Shown: piece after piece, positions 8,526 through 16,727 of the stretch | Layout of the letters: the number at the start of each line of letters is the position of its first letter | Position numbering within the stretch: position 1 is the stretch's first letter | Source of the DNA: Stagnihabitans tardus | GTDB lineage: Bacteria; Pseudomonadota; Alphaproteobacteria; Rhodobacterales; Rhodobacteraceae | Direction: 5' to 3' | Length of the DNA: 64,000 nucleotides | Assembly: GCF_009925085.1 (NCBI RefSeq) | Contig: NZ_JAABNR010000002.1 | Coordinates: forward strand, 248,001-312,000 | Notes under the pieces: generated by a model | What the model saw: the letters and a program-made list of their open reading frames with translations, nothing else | Told to the model about the DNA's origin: nothing | Databases searched by the model: none | Program-made: the position numbers and the translations under genes

Positions 8526-9353
8526 ATGCCTGCCCCCGATGCCATGTCTTGCGACCAACTCGCCCGGCTTGTCGGCACGCCCAAGGCCCCAATCCTGCTG
8601 GATGTCCGCCGCGATGCGGTCCGGGCCCAGGACCCGCGCTTCCTGCCCGGCGCCCGCGCCCTGGCCGAGGCCGATCTTGCGCCCGGGCAGCTCTCGGCCC
8701 TGGCCGCCACGCTCTCGGCCCCGGTCGTCGTCATCTGCGCCGAGGGCCACCGGCTGAGCCAGGGCACCGCCGCCTGGTTGCGCCACGAGGGGCTGCAGGC
8801 GGAGTATCTGATCGGCGGCCATGCGGCCTGGGCGGCGGCGGGCCTGCCCCTGGTCGACCCCGCGCCGATCACCGCCCGGGATGAGCAGGGCAGGTCGGTC
8901 TGGGTCACCCGCGCGCGCCCCAAGATCGACCGCATCGCCTGTCCCTGGCTGATCCGCCGCTTCATCGACCCGCAGGCCGTCTTCCTCTTTGTGGCCCCTG
9001 CCGAGGTCCAGGCCGTGGCAGAGCGTTTCGGCGCCATGGCCTATGACATCGAGGGCGTCTTCTGGAGCCATCGCGGCGAGACCTGCACCTTCGACACGCT
9101 CCTGGCCGAGTTCGGGCTTTCGACCCCGGCGCTCGACCGGCTGGCGCGGATCGTGCGCGGGGCCGACACGGGGCGGCCGGACCTGGCGCCGGAATGCGCC
9201 GGGCTTTTGGCGGCCTCGCTTGGCCTGTCGCGGATGCATTCCGACGACCTGGCGCAGCTCGAGGCCGGGATGGGGCTTTACGACGCCTTCTATCGCTGGG
9301 CGCGGGATGCGACCGAGGAGCAGCACACCTGGCCGAACGGAGCCAAGAAATGA
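8526..9353 (+). CDS. Rhodanese-ChrB fusion, chromate resistance protein
   Basis: 275 residues in two parts. Residues about 5-115 look like a rhodanese domain: ILLDVRRDAV, then VVICAEGHRLSQGTAAWLR with a candidate catalytic cysteine, and AEYLIGGHAAWAAAGLPL. Residues about 130-270 match the ChrB C-terminal domain: RPKIDRIACPWLIRRFIDP, FWSHRGETCTFDTLL and the late GMGLYDAFYRWA. ChrB proteins are known as chromate-responsive regulators or accessory proteins for ChrA. The stop overlaps the chrA start as ATGA (9350-9353), indicating translational coupling. The classical ChrB N-terminal domain appears replaced by rhodanese, so a sulfur-transfer or redox role is possible but inferred. Confidence 0.82.
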   Translation: MPAPDAMSCDQLARLVGTPKAPILLDVRRDAVRAQDPRFLPGARALAEADLAPGQLSALAATLSAPVVVICAEGHRLSQGTAAWLRHEGLQAEYLIGGHAAWAAAGLPLVDPAPITARDEQGRSVWVTRARPKIDRIACPWLIRRFIDPQAVFLFVAPAEVQAVAERFGAMAYDIEGVFWSHRGETCTFDTLLAEFGLSTPALDRLARIVRGADTGRPDLAPECAGLLAASLGLSRMHSDDLAQLEAGMGLYDAFYRWARDATEEQHTWPNGAKK

Positions 9354-10681
9354 CCTATCCCACACTCTCGCAGGCCACCCGCGTCTGGGCGCGCATAGCG
9401 GCCCTGTCCTTTGGCGGGCCGGCCGGGCAGATCGCCGTCATGCACCGCATCCTGGTCGAAGAGAAGCGCTGGCTCGGCGATGGGCGCTTCCTGCATGCCT
9501 TGAACTTCTGCATGATCCTGCCCGGGCCCGAGGCGATGCAGCTGGCCACCTATATCGGCTGGCTGATGCATGGGGTGCGGGGGGCGCTGGTCGCGGGGCT
9601 GCTCTTCATCCTGCCGGGCGCCGTGGCGATCATGGCGCTGTCCTTGCTTTACGCGATCTGGGGAGAACTTGGCCCGGTGGCCGCGCTGTTCTTCGGGCTG
9701 AAGGCGGCGGTCCTGGCCGTGGTCCTGCAAGCCGTGGTGCGGGTCGGCAAGCGGTCGCTGAAGACCCGCACGATGCAGGCCATCGCGGCCACTGCCTTTG
9801 TCGCGATCTTCGTCTTCGGCGCGCCCTTTCCGCTGATCGTGGCGGGGGCGGGGCTCCTGGGCTGGCTGGGGGCGCGGGCCGGGCTTGCGGGCTTTGCGGG
9901 CGGCGGAGGCCATGGCGCGGTGGGCAAGACCCATGTCGCCGATGCTGCAACGCTCTTGGGCGAAGAGCAGGGCCCCGGTCCAGACCGCGCGGGCGCCTTC
10001 CGCGCCGGGGCGCTCGCGCTGGCCCTTTGGCTGGTGCCGGTCGCGGCCCTGGTCCTCCTGGCGCCGGGCAGCGTGTTTACCGATATCGCGACCTATTTCT
10101 CCAAGCTCGCCGTCCTGACCTTTGGCGGGGCCTATGCGGTGCTCGCCTGGGTCGCGCAAGAGGCCGTGGGCACCTATGGCTGGCTGAAACCCGGCGAGAT
10201 GCTGGACGGGCTGGGCATGGCCGAGACCACGCCGGGGCCGCTGATCATGGTCTTGCAATTCGTGGGCTTCATGGGCGCTCTGCGGGCCGAGGGCTCGCTC
10301 CTGGCGGGCACGCTGGGCGGGCTTCTGGCGACCTGGGTGACCTTTGCGCCCTGCTTCGCCTGGATCTTCCTAGGCGCCCCCTTCATGGAGGGCCTGCGGT
10401 CGAACAAGGCCCTGAGCGCGGCGCTGTCGGCGGTGACGGCGGCGGTGGTGGGCGTGATCCTGAACCTGTCCCTGTGGTTCGCCATCCATGTCATCTGGCG
10501 CGAGGTCGGCCCCGGCCCCTTCGCGCTGCAGATCCCGGTCTGGAGCTCGATCGACTGGGCGGCGGCGGGGCTCTCGGTCCTGGCGCTGGTGGCGGTCTTC
10601 CGGCTGAAGCTGGGGATGGCCACGGTCCTCGGCGGCGCCGCCGCGCTGGGCCTGGGGCTGCATCTGATGGGCCTGGTCTGA
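9350..10681 (+). CDS. chrA: Chromate transporter, CHR family
   Basis: 443 residues with two homologous halves, as in long-chain ChrA proteins that export chromate from the cytoplasm. The first half begins VWARIAALSFGGPAGQIAVMHR and contains FLHALNFCMILPGPEAMQLATYIGW. The second half begins YFSKLAVLTFGGAYAVLAWV and contains AETTPGPLIMVLQFVGF. The GGP and PGP motifs are the family hallmarks. ATG 9350 overlaps the stop of the rhodanese-ChrB gene. A 9-bp GC hairpin followed by CTTTTG lies directly downstream and should end this transcript. Confidence 0.93.
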   Translation: MTYPTLSQATRVWARIAALSFGGPAGQIAVMHRILVEEKRWLGDGRFLHALNFCMILPGPEAMQLATYIGWLMHGVRGALVAGLLFILPGAVAIMALSLLYAIWGELGPVAALFFGLKAAVLAVVLQAVVRVGKRSLKTRTMQAIAATAFVAIFVFGAPFPLIVAGAGLLGWLGARAGLAGFAGGGGHGAVGKTHVADAATLLGEEQGPGPDRAGAFRAGALALALWLVPVAALVLLAPGSVFTDIATYFSKLAVLTFGGAYAVLAWVAQEAVGTYGWLKPGEMLDGLGMAETTPGPLIMVLQFVGFMGALRAEGSLLAGTLGGLLATWVTFAPCFAWIFLGAPFMEGLRSNKALSAALSAVTAAVVGVILNLSLWFAIHVIWREVGPGPFALQIPVWSSIDWAAAGLSVLALVAVFRLKLGMATVLGGAAALGLGLHLMGLV

Positions 10682-10690
10682 GGCGCCAAA

Positions 10691-10731
10691 ACAAAAGCCG
10701 CGCAACCCCGGGGGGATTGCGCGGCCTTTTG
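10691..10731. terminator. Bidirectional terminator between chrA and tRNA-Thr
   Basis: A perfect 9-bp stem (GCCGCGCAA at 10697-10705 and TTGCGCGGC at 10717-10725) encloses an 11-base loop. On the + strand it is followed by CTTTTGT; on the - strand by TTTTGTTTT. It can therefore end both the chr operon and the leftward tRNA transcript. Confidence 0.85.
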
Positions 10732-10738
10732 TGGCGAC

Positions 10739-10814
10739 TGGTGCCGGAGAAGGGACTCGAACCCCCGACCCCATCATTACGAATGACGTGCTCTACCAGC
10801 TGAGCTACACCGGC
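10739..10814 (-). tRNA. tRNA-Thr (anticodon CGT)
   Basis: 76 nt including an encoded CCA (complement of 10739-10741). Reading the minus strand, the acceptor strand GCCGGTG is followed by a D-arm GCTC...GAGC, an anticodon stem CGTCA/TGATG around loop TTCGTAA (anticodon CGT, reading ACG codons), and a T-arm with the TTCGAGT loop. The acceptor stem has one T-T mismatch at positions 6 and 67; all other pairs are canonical or wobble. It stands alone, transcribed leftward from a promoter at 10854-10882 into the terminator at 10691-10731. Confidence 0.95.
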
Positions 10815-10853
10815 CCTGTCGCCCCGCAGGCCATGGGCCCACAGGTTGCGCCC

Positions 10854-10882
10854 CCTCTAGCAGCGCTGCGGAGCGGTTTCAA
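10854..10882 (-). promoter_or_regulatory. Probable promoter of tRNA-Thr
   Basis: On the minus strand TTGAAA (complement of 10877-10882) and TAGAGG (complement of 10854-10859) are separated by exactly 17 bases. Transcription would start about 33 bases before the tRNA. The -10 match is weak, so this is an inference from spacing and position. Confidence 0.5.
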
Positions 10883-10964
10883 GGGCATATCGCAGCGGAT
10901 TGGGCAGAACCCGGCTTGCCTTGGGCGCGCCCGGCCCTAGGCTGCCAGCAAAAGGGAGACAGAG

Positions 10965-11849
10965 ATGGAACGCATCGGATTTCTGGGACTTGGCCTGATG
11001 GGCCATGGCATGGCGCATAACATCGTCACCAAGGGCTGGCCGCTGACGGTGGCCGCGCATCGCAACCGCGCCGCTGTCGAGGACCTGGTGGGCAAGGGCG
11101 CCATCGAGGGCTCGGTCCAGGCGGTGGCGGGCTGCGATATCGTGTTTCTCTGTGTCACCGGCTCGTCGCAGGTGGAAAGCTTGGTGCGGCAGATGGCGCC
11201 GCATCTGCGGGAGGGGGCCCTGGTGGTCGATTGCTCGACCTCGGACCCGGTGTCGACGGCGGCGCTGGCGGCGGAGTTGGCGACTCGGGGGGTGACCCTG
11301 GTGGACGCGCCGCTGAGCCGGACGCCCAAGGAAGCCTGGGCGGGGACGCTGGATGTGATGGTGGGGGCGACGGACGCGGTCTTTGAACGCCTGCGCCCGG
11401 TGATCGCGGCCTTTGCGGGCAAGATCGTCCATATCGGCGGCCCGGGGGATGGGCACCGGATGAAACTCCTCAACAACTTCCTGTCGCTGGGCTATGCGGC
11501 GCTTTATTCCGAGGCCTTGGTCCTGTCGCAGAAGGTGGGGATTTCGCCGGACCGTTTTGACAAGGTCATTCGCGGCGGGCGGATGGATTGCGGGTTTTAC
11601 CAGACCTTCATGGGCTTCCTGATCGAGGGCAACCGCGAGGCGCACAAGTTCACCTTGTCCAACGCCGCCAAGGACCTGCGCTACCTGGAGGCCATGGCGG
11701 ATGCCGCCGGGGTGGCCAACCCGGTGGGCAACGCGGTGAAGAACTCTTTCGTGGCGGCGCTGGCGACCGGGGGGGCGGGGGCGGAGGACTATGTGCCGCA
11801 TCTGCCGCTCTTCGTGGGCAGGGCCAATGGGGTGGACATGGAGCCGTGA
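10965..11849 (+). CDS. NAD(P)-dependent beta-hydroxyacid dehydrogenase (3-hydroxyisobutyrate dehydrogenase family)
   Basis: 294 residues, the normal family length. The N-terminus ERIGFLGLGLMGHGMAHN is the GxGxxG dinucleotide-binding motif with the family signature. FLCVTGSSQVESLV and LVVDCSTSDP follow. DAPLSRTPKEAWAGTLDVMVG is the substrate-binding region, where most relatives read DAPVSGG, so the SRT variant is slightly unusual. The catalytic Lys is in MKLLNNFLSLGYAALYSEAL. It oxidises or reduces a 3-hydroxy acid, but the substrate is not predictable. A GGGAGACAGAG ribosome site precedes ATG 10965. The downstream amidase-like gene starts about 40 bases later on the same strand. Confidence 0.88.
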   Translation: MERIGFLGLGLMGHGMAHNIVTKGWPLTVAAHRNRAAVEDLVGKGAIEGSVQAVAGCDIVFLCVTGSSQVESLVRQMAPHLREGALVVDCSTSDPVSTAALAAELATRGVTLVDAPLSRTPKEAWAGTLDVMVGATDAVFERLRPVIAAFAGKIVHIGGPGDGHRMKLLNNFLSLGYAALYSEALVLSQKVGISPDRFDKVIRGGRMDCGFYQTFMGFLIEGNREAHKFTLSNAAKDLRYLEAMADAAGVANPVGNAVKNSFVAALATGGAGAEDYVPHLPLFVGRANGVDMEP

Positions 11850-11891
11850 GTCGAGAAACCTCATGTCCGCCTCGCCATGGGTGACGCCGAA

Positions 11892-12695
11892 ATGACGTCC
11901 ACTGAGATCCTCGCCCTGTCGCTTTCGGACCTGTCGGACGCGCTCCAGACCGACATGGTGACGGCGGCCGAGGTGGTCGCGGCCTATGGGGTGGGTGACC
12001 CGCAGGCCATCGCGGCTGCGCAGGAGCGGCTGGCGGGGGATGCTCCTTTCCTCTGCGGCATCCCTTTCCGGGGGGCGGGGCTGGTGGCCGAGAACCTTGC
12101 GCGCGACGGGGCGATCCCGGCGAAGGCGGGGGCTTTTGCGGTGATCGAGGATTGGGACGGGGCGGCGCTGAGCGCGCCCTTGACCTTTCGCCCGACGCCG
12201 GGGCTTTTGCCGCGCCTGGCCGGAGAGGGGCTGTTCCGGGCGCTGTCGGAAGTGCCCGCGATCAGGGCGCGCGAGGTCCGTGACCTGCGGCGCATCCTGC
12301 AAGCGGCGAGTCTGCGCCGGGCCGAGGACCCCGACCAAGTGCCCCTGCCGCCGCCCTCCCCCGATCTGCGGCGGCCTTGCCTTTTGGGCGCGGCGGTGGA
12401 TGTGGTGCTGAAGGGCTATGAGGTCGGGCGCCTTGACCCGCCTTGGGGCCAGTTCGGAGCGCTGTGGGCGGAGGGCGCGCCGGAGGCGCTTCAGCAGCGG
12501 GGAAGGGCGCGGGCCGACTGGGCCGTGGTCTTGCAGAAGTGGCCCCTCGTCGCCCTGCCGACTGAGATGGCGGGGCTGGTGGCCGGGCTCGGTCTGCCCG
12601 CGATCAGGGTGGGCGGCGTGATCCTCGCCGCCCGCTGGTTTGCTGATGAGCGGGTGCTTACGGCTGCACAGGCTCTGGAACAGGCTCGGGCTTGA
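11892..12695 (+). CDS. Amidase-like protein lacking the catalytic core
   Basis: 267 residues from ATG 11892, which has GGGTGA upstream; an ATG at 11877 is the alternative. The N-terminus, ILALSLSDLSDALQTDMVTAAEVVAAYG, resembles the start of amidase-signature enzymes. LCGIPFRGAGLVAENL is like their 'GIPVAVKD' region. The C-terminus, LVAGLGLPAIRVGGVILAARWFADERVL, resembles the usual amidase end (LPA...GVQLIG...DE..L). The glycine-serine-rich central signature with the catalytic cis-Ser, Ser and Lys is missing, and the protein is about 180 residues shorter than a full amidase. It may be a degenerate paralogue or a non-enzymatic derivative. The 3' end overlaps the convergent RND gene by 38 bases. 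Confidence 0.6.
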   Translation: MTSTEILALSLSDLSDALQTDMVTAAEVVAAYGVGDPQAIAAAQERLAGDAPFLCGIPFRGAGLVAENLARDGAIPAKAGAFAVIEDWDGAALSAPLTFRPTPGLLPRLAGEGLFRALSEVPAIRAREVRDLRRILQAASLRRAEDPDQVPLPPPSPDLRRPCLLGAAVDVVLKGYEVGRLDPPWGQFGALWAEGAPEALQQRGRARADWAVVLQKWPLVALPTEMAGLVAGLGLPAIRVGGVILAARWFADERVLTAAQALEQARA

Positions 12696-15600
12696 CCCGG
12701 TAGACCGCGCAGTAAAGCGCCGGGGCGAAGATCAGGGTGATCAGCGTGCCCGCGATGATGCCGCCCATCATCGCATAGGCCATGGGGCCCCAGAAGACCT
12801 GGCGCGAGATCGGGATCAGGGCCAGGCTCGCCGCCGCCGCCGTCAGCAGGATCGGGCGGGCGCGGCTGTCCGAAGCGGTCAGGACCGCCTGCCAGCGGCT
12901 GGCGCCCTCCTGGATCAGGACCTCGATCTCGTTGACCAGGATGATCGAGTTCCGGATCAGGATGCCGATCAGCGCCAGGACGCCGAGGATCGCCACGAAG
13001 CCCAGGGGAGCGCCAGAGGGCAGCAAAGCCGCCACCACCCCGATCAGCCCCAGGGGCGCCACGGCCAGGACGACGAACATCAGCCGGAAGCTTTGCACCT
13101 GGGCCATGACCAGGGTCAGCATCACCAGGAGCATGACCGGAACCACGGCGACGATGGGGGCCTGGCTGTCGGCGGATTCCGCCACGGCGCCGCCCATCAC
13201 CACCTTGTAGCCCGCGGGCAGGGTCTCGGCGAAGGCCTGGACCTTGGGCTCCAGGTCCGTGACGATGGTCGCGGGCTGGGCCTTGGTCGCAATCGCGGCC
13301 TTGACGGTGATCGTGGGCATCCGGTCGCGGGTCTGGATCTGCGGCTGTTCCACCGTCCATTCGATGGTCGCAAAGCTCTGCAGCGGAATGGCCATGCCCG
13401 AGGCATTGCCCAGTTGCAGGCTCTGCAGGCCCGAGAGCGAGCCCCGGTCATCCTCGGCGCCGCGCGCCACCACGTCGATCAGCATCCGCCCGTCGCGCAG
13501 CTCGGTCACCGTCGCCCCGTCGTAAAGCGCGTAAAGCGCCTTTGCGACATCGGTCTGGGTCAGGCCCAGTTGCCGCAGCTTGTCCTGGTCCAGGACGACG
13601 CGGGCCACGCGGGCGGGCTCGGACCAGTCCAGGGAGACCGCCTTCAGCCTCTCATCCCCCGAGACGACGGCGGCCAGGTCGCGGGCATGGTCGCGCAGGA
13701 CCTGCGGATCGGGGCCTGAGATGCGGAACTGCACGGGCTTGCCCACCGGCGGCCCGAGCTCGAGGTATTTCGCAAAGACCTCGACCCCGGTCAGCCCGCG
13801 CGAGAAGTCCTCGACCGCCGCCTTCAGCGCATCGCGCGCCGCAAGGTCGGGCGTCATCACCACGATCTGGCCCATATGCGGCCCCGGCGCCGGCACATCC
13901 AGGGCCAGGACGAAACGCGGGGCAGAGCGGCCGACATAGGTGCTCCAATAGCTCGCCTCCTCGCGGGTGGCCAGGAAGGCGTCCAGCTTGGCCATGACCG
14001 CATCCGTGCCCTGGAAGGCCGCGTTCTGGCGCAGGGTCACGTCCAGGATCAGCTCGGGCCGGTCCGAGGTCGGGAAGAACTGCTGTTCCACGAAGCGCAT
14101 CGAGAAGACCGAGAGGGCAAAGGCCAGGACCGTCACGCCGATGGTCAGCCATTTCGCCCGCATTGCCCCCGCCAGCACCCGGCGGAAGGCCAGGCGCATC
14201 CGGCCGGGTTTCACCTCGTGATGCGCCATCTTCGATGGCAGGAAGGCCGAGCCCAGAAGCGGGGAGAAGAGGACAGCGACGATCCAGCTCAGCACCAGGG
14301 AAATCGCGATGACGTAGAAGAGCGAGATCGTATATTCCCCCGCCTTGGAGGCGTTGAAGCCGATCGGGATGAAGCCCGCGACCGTCACCAATGTGCCCGA
14401 CAGCATCGGGAAGGCGATGGAGGTCCAGGCGTAGCTGGCCGCCTTCTTGATGTCGTCCCCGGCTTCGAGCCGCGCGATCATCGTTTCAATCGCGATCATG
14501 GCGTCATCGACCAGAAGCCCCAGCGCGATGATCAGCGCGCCCAAGGAAATGCGTTGCAGGGTGATCCCCATGAGCTCCATGACCACGAAGGTCAGGGCCA
14601 GGACCAGGGGGATGGTCATGGTGACCACGAGCCCCGCCCGCACCCCCAGCGACACGAAAGAGACCGCCAGCACGATCACCACGGCCTCGACCAGGGCGCG
14701 CAGGAAGTGGCTGACCGATTCCTCGACGACCTTGGGTTGATCCGAGACCTTGTGCAGCTCGATCCCGACCGGAAGGCTGGCCGAGACCTCTTCCATCAGC
14801 GCCTCGAGCTGGGTGCCGAAGTCCAGGATATTGCCGCCCGAGCGCATCCCCACCAGCAGGCTGATCGCCGCCTTGCCGTTATGGCGCACGGCGGAAGAGG
14901 GCGGGTCCTCGTAGCCCGAACGCACCTCGGCCACGTCCGAGAGCGCGAAATAGGTGTCGCCCACCCGCAGGTTGGTATCGGCCAGCGCCTCGGGAGAAGA
15001 AAACTGCCCCGTGACCCGAACCAGGATCTGCTCGACCGAGGTGCGCACCATGCCCGAGGGCACGATGGCGTTCTGCTTGGCCAGGCTGTCCAGCACCGCC
15101 GCCTGGTCCAGCCCCAGGGCCGCCAGTTTGCGGCTGGAGAACTCGATATGGACGACCTGGGCCTGGGTGCCGATCAGGTCGACCTTTCCCGCATCGGGCA
15201 GGGCCAGGACCTGGCTGCGGATCGCCTCGACGCGGTCTTCCAGCTCGCGGGGGGTGAAGCCGTCGGCGGTGAAGGCATAGATATTGCCGTAAACATCACC
15301 GAAGTCGTCGGTGAAGCCGAAGCCCGCGAATTCCGAGGGCATCTCGCCCTGGATATCGCCCATCATCTGGCGGACGCGGGTCCAGGTGGGCGCGACATCC
15401 TCCTTGGGCGTGTCATCGCGCAGGTCGACATAGACCAGGGTCAGGCCGGGATAGGTGACCGACCGCGTGTGCAGAAGGCTGCTCAGCTCTTGCAGCTTCT
15501 TTTCGATCCGGTCGGTGACCTGGGTCGCGGTTTCCTCTGCCGTGGCGCCGGGCAGGGCGGCCTGCACGATCATGGTCTTGATCATGAAGGCCGGGTCTTC

Positions 15601-15711
15601 CTCGCGCCCGAGCCTTGTATAGGAAATCGCCCCGGCGATGACCGAAACGAGGATCAGATACCAGACCCAGGATTTGTGGCGCAGGGCCCAGTCGCTCAGG
15701 TTGAACTTCAT
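12658..15711 (-). CDS. RND efflux pump inner-membrane permease
   Basis: 1017 residues, the standard length for a proton-driven HAE-type RND pump. The N-terminus (LSDWALRHKSWVWYLILV) leads into the first membrane helix. The fourth-helix motif LGLLVDDAMIAIETM carries the adjacent Asp pair of the proton relay. Two large periplasmic loops separate the helix bundles, as expected. ATG 15711 overlaps the stop of the adaptor gene as ATGA; the reading frame continues upstream to 15969 inside that gene, but this is a shadow. The closest family by feel is the AcrB/MexB-like group without a dedicated outer-membrane partner. Substrate unknown. It is the last gene of a three-gene leftward operon. Confidence 0.93.
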   Translation of the reverse strand: MKFNLSDWALRHKSWVWYLILVSVIAGAISYTRLGREEDPAFMIKTMIVQAALPGATAEETATQVTDRIEKKLQELSSLLHTRSVTYPGLTLVYVDLRDDTPKEDVAPTWTRVRQMMGDIQGEMPSEFAGFGFTDDFGDVYGNIYAFTADGFTPRELEDRVEAIRSQVLALPDAGKVDLIGTQAQVVHIEFSSRKLAALGLDQAAVLDSLAKQNAIVPSGMVRTSVEQILVRVTGQFSSPEALADTNLRVGDTYFALSDVAEVRSGYEDPPSSAVRHNGKAAISLLVGMRSGGNILDFGTQLEALMEEVSASLPVGIELHKVSDQPKVVEESVSHFLRALVEAVVIVLAVSFVSLGVRAGLVVTMTIPLVLALTFVVMELMGITLQRISLGALIIALGLLVDDAMIAIETMIARLEAGDDIKKAASYAWTSIAFPMLSGTLVTVAGFIPIGFNASKAGEYTISLFYVIAISLVLSWIVAVLFSPLLGSAFLPSKMAHHEVKPGRMRLAFRRVLAGAMRAKWLTIGVTVLAFALSVFSMRFVEQQFFPTSDRPELILDVTLRQNAAFQGTDAVMAKLDAFLATREEASYWSTYVGRSAPRFVLALDVPAPGPHMGQIVVMTPDLAARDALKAAVEDFSRGLTGVEVFAKYLELGPPVGKPVQFRISGPDPQVLRDHARDLAAVVSGDERLKAVSLDWSEPARVARVVLDQDKLRQLGLTQTDVAKALYALYDGATVTELRDGRMLIDVVARGAEDDRGSLSGLQSLQLGNASGMAIPLQSFATIEWTVEQPQIQTRDRMPTITVKAAIATKAQPATIVTDLEPKVQAFAETLPAGYKVVMGGAVAESADSQAPIVAVVPVMLLVMLTLVMAQVQSFRLMFVVLAVAPLGLIGVVAALLPSGAPLGFVAILGVLALIGILIRNSIILVNEIEVLIQEGASRWQAVLTASDSRARPILLTAAAASLALIPISRQVFWGPMAYAMMGGIIAGTLITLIFAPALYCAVYRVKPEPVPEPVQP

Positions 15712-16727
15712 TCCACGCGCTCCCCAAGTTCCTGGCCTTCGGTCAATGAGTTCACCCCCTTGACGACCACCTCCTGCCCTTCGGACAGGCCCTGTGTCAC
15801 CACGATCCGCGCGCCAAGGGTCGCCCCCAGCGTCACGGGCACGAGGCTTGCCTTGCGATCCGCGGTCACGACCCAGACCTTGCCGCCGGTCACCGCTTCC
15901 CTGGGAAGGGTGATGACCGGGGCGGCATCGGTGACCAGTTCCGCGCGGACCAGCGCGCCGATGCGCCACAGGTCGGGGGCCTGGGGCAGGGTGACATGGA
16001 TGCGGCGCGACCTTGTGGCCGTGTCGGCCACGGGTTCGATCAGCCGCAGGTGGCCGGTCAGGGGTTCAGCCCCCGTCACGCGGGAGTAAAGCCGGAAGGG
16101 GCTGTCCAGCCCGATCAGGGGCAGGTAATCGGCGGGCAGGTCCAGCACCGCCTCGCGCCCCGAGCCAAGCGCCAGGGTCACCACGGGGGTGCCCGCCGAG
16201 ACCACGGTCCCGGGCTTGACCGCGATCGACAGGACGACGCCGTCCTCGGGTGCGGTCAGGGCGCCGAAGCCCTCGGCGTCCAGCGCGCGGCGCAGGTTCG
16301 CCGCCGCGGCTTCGGCCTGGGCCGTGGCCGTGTCGCGCGCCTGTCGCGCCGCGTCCAGGACCTGGGTCGAGGCCACGCCGCGCGCGTTCAGCTCTGTCAC
16401 CCGGTCGAAACTGGCCTGGGCAAGCTCGGCCCCGGCCTGGGCCGAAGACAGCGCCGCCCGCGCGGCCTCGGCATCCTCGGACAGCGTCACCTGGTCCAGC
16501 GTCGCCAGGACCTGGCCCCGGGTCACGCGGTCGCCCACGGTCAGGTTCAGGCTCGCCACCCGTCCCGCCGTCTGAAAGGCCAGGGCGCTTTGGTGTTCGG
16601 CCTCGATCACCCCGGTGAACAGCCGCACTTGCACCGCATCGGCCGAGACGATCTCGGTCACCACGGGGCGGGCGGTTTCGGCGTGAAGCGGCAGGGTCAG
16701 GGCCAGAAGAAGGGCAAGAGCTCTCAT
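15708..16727 (-). CDS. RND periplasmic adaptor (membrane fusion protein), second of two
   Basis: 339 residues. MRALALLLALTLPLHAET is a cleavable Sec signal peptide without a lipobox. A lipoyl-like half motif (TAGRVASLNLTVGDRVTRGQVLATLD) is followed by an alanine-rich coiled-coil hairpin (about 75-140) and the returning half (LTAPEDGVVLSIAVKPGTVVSAG). A beta-barrel and membrane-proximal domain complete the adaptor. Both ends overlap neighbours by ATGA (15708-15711 and 16724-16727). It probably links the permease to an outer-membrane channel encoded elsewhere. Confidence 0.9.
   Translation of the reverse strand: MRALALLLALTLPLHAETARPVVTEIVSADAVQVRLFTGVIEAEHQSALAFQTAGRVASLNLTVGDRVTRGQVLATLDQVTLSEDAEAARAALSSAQAGAELAQASFDRVTELNARGVASTQVLDAARQARDTATAQAEAAAANLRRALDAEGFGALTAPEDGVVLSIAVKPGTVVSAGTPVVTLALGSGREAVLDLPADYLPLIGLDSPFRLYSRVTGAEPLTGHLRLIEPVADTATRSRRIHVTLPQAPDLWRIGALVRAELVTDAAPVITLPREAVTGGKVWVVTADRKASLVPVTLGATLGARIVVTQGLSEGQEVVVKGVNSLTEGQELGERVE

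Noticed and set aside
15712-15969. N-terminal extension of the RND permease
   Set aside because: The extension is Gly/Arg-rich and lies inside the adaptor gene; the normal RND N-terminus begins at 15711 with an ATGA overlap.
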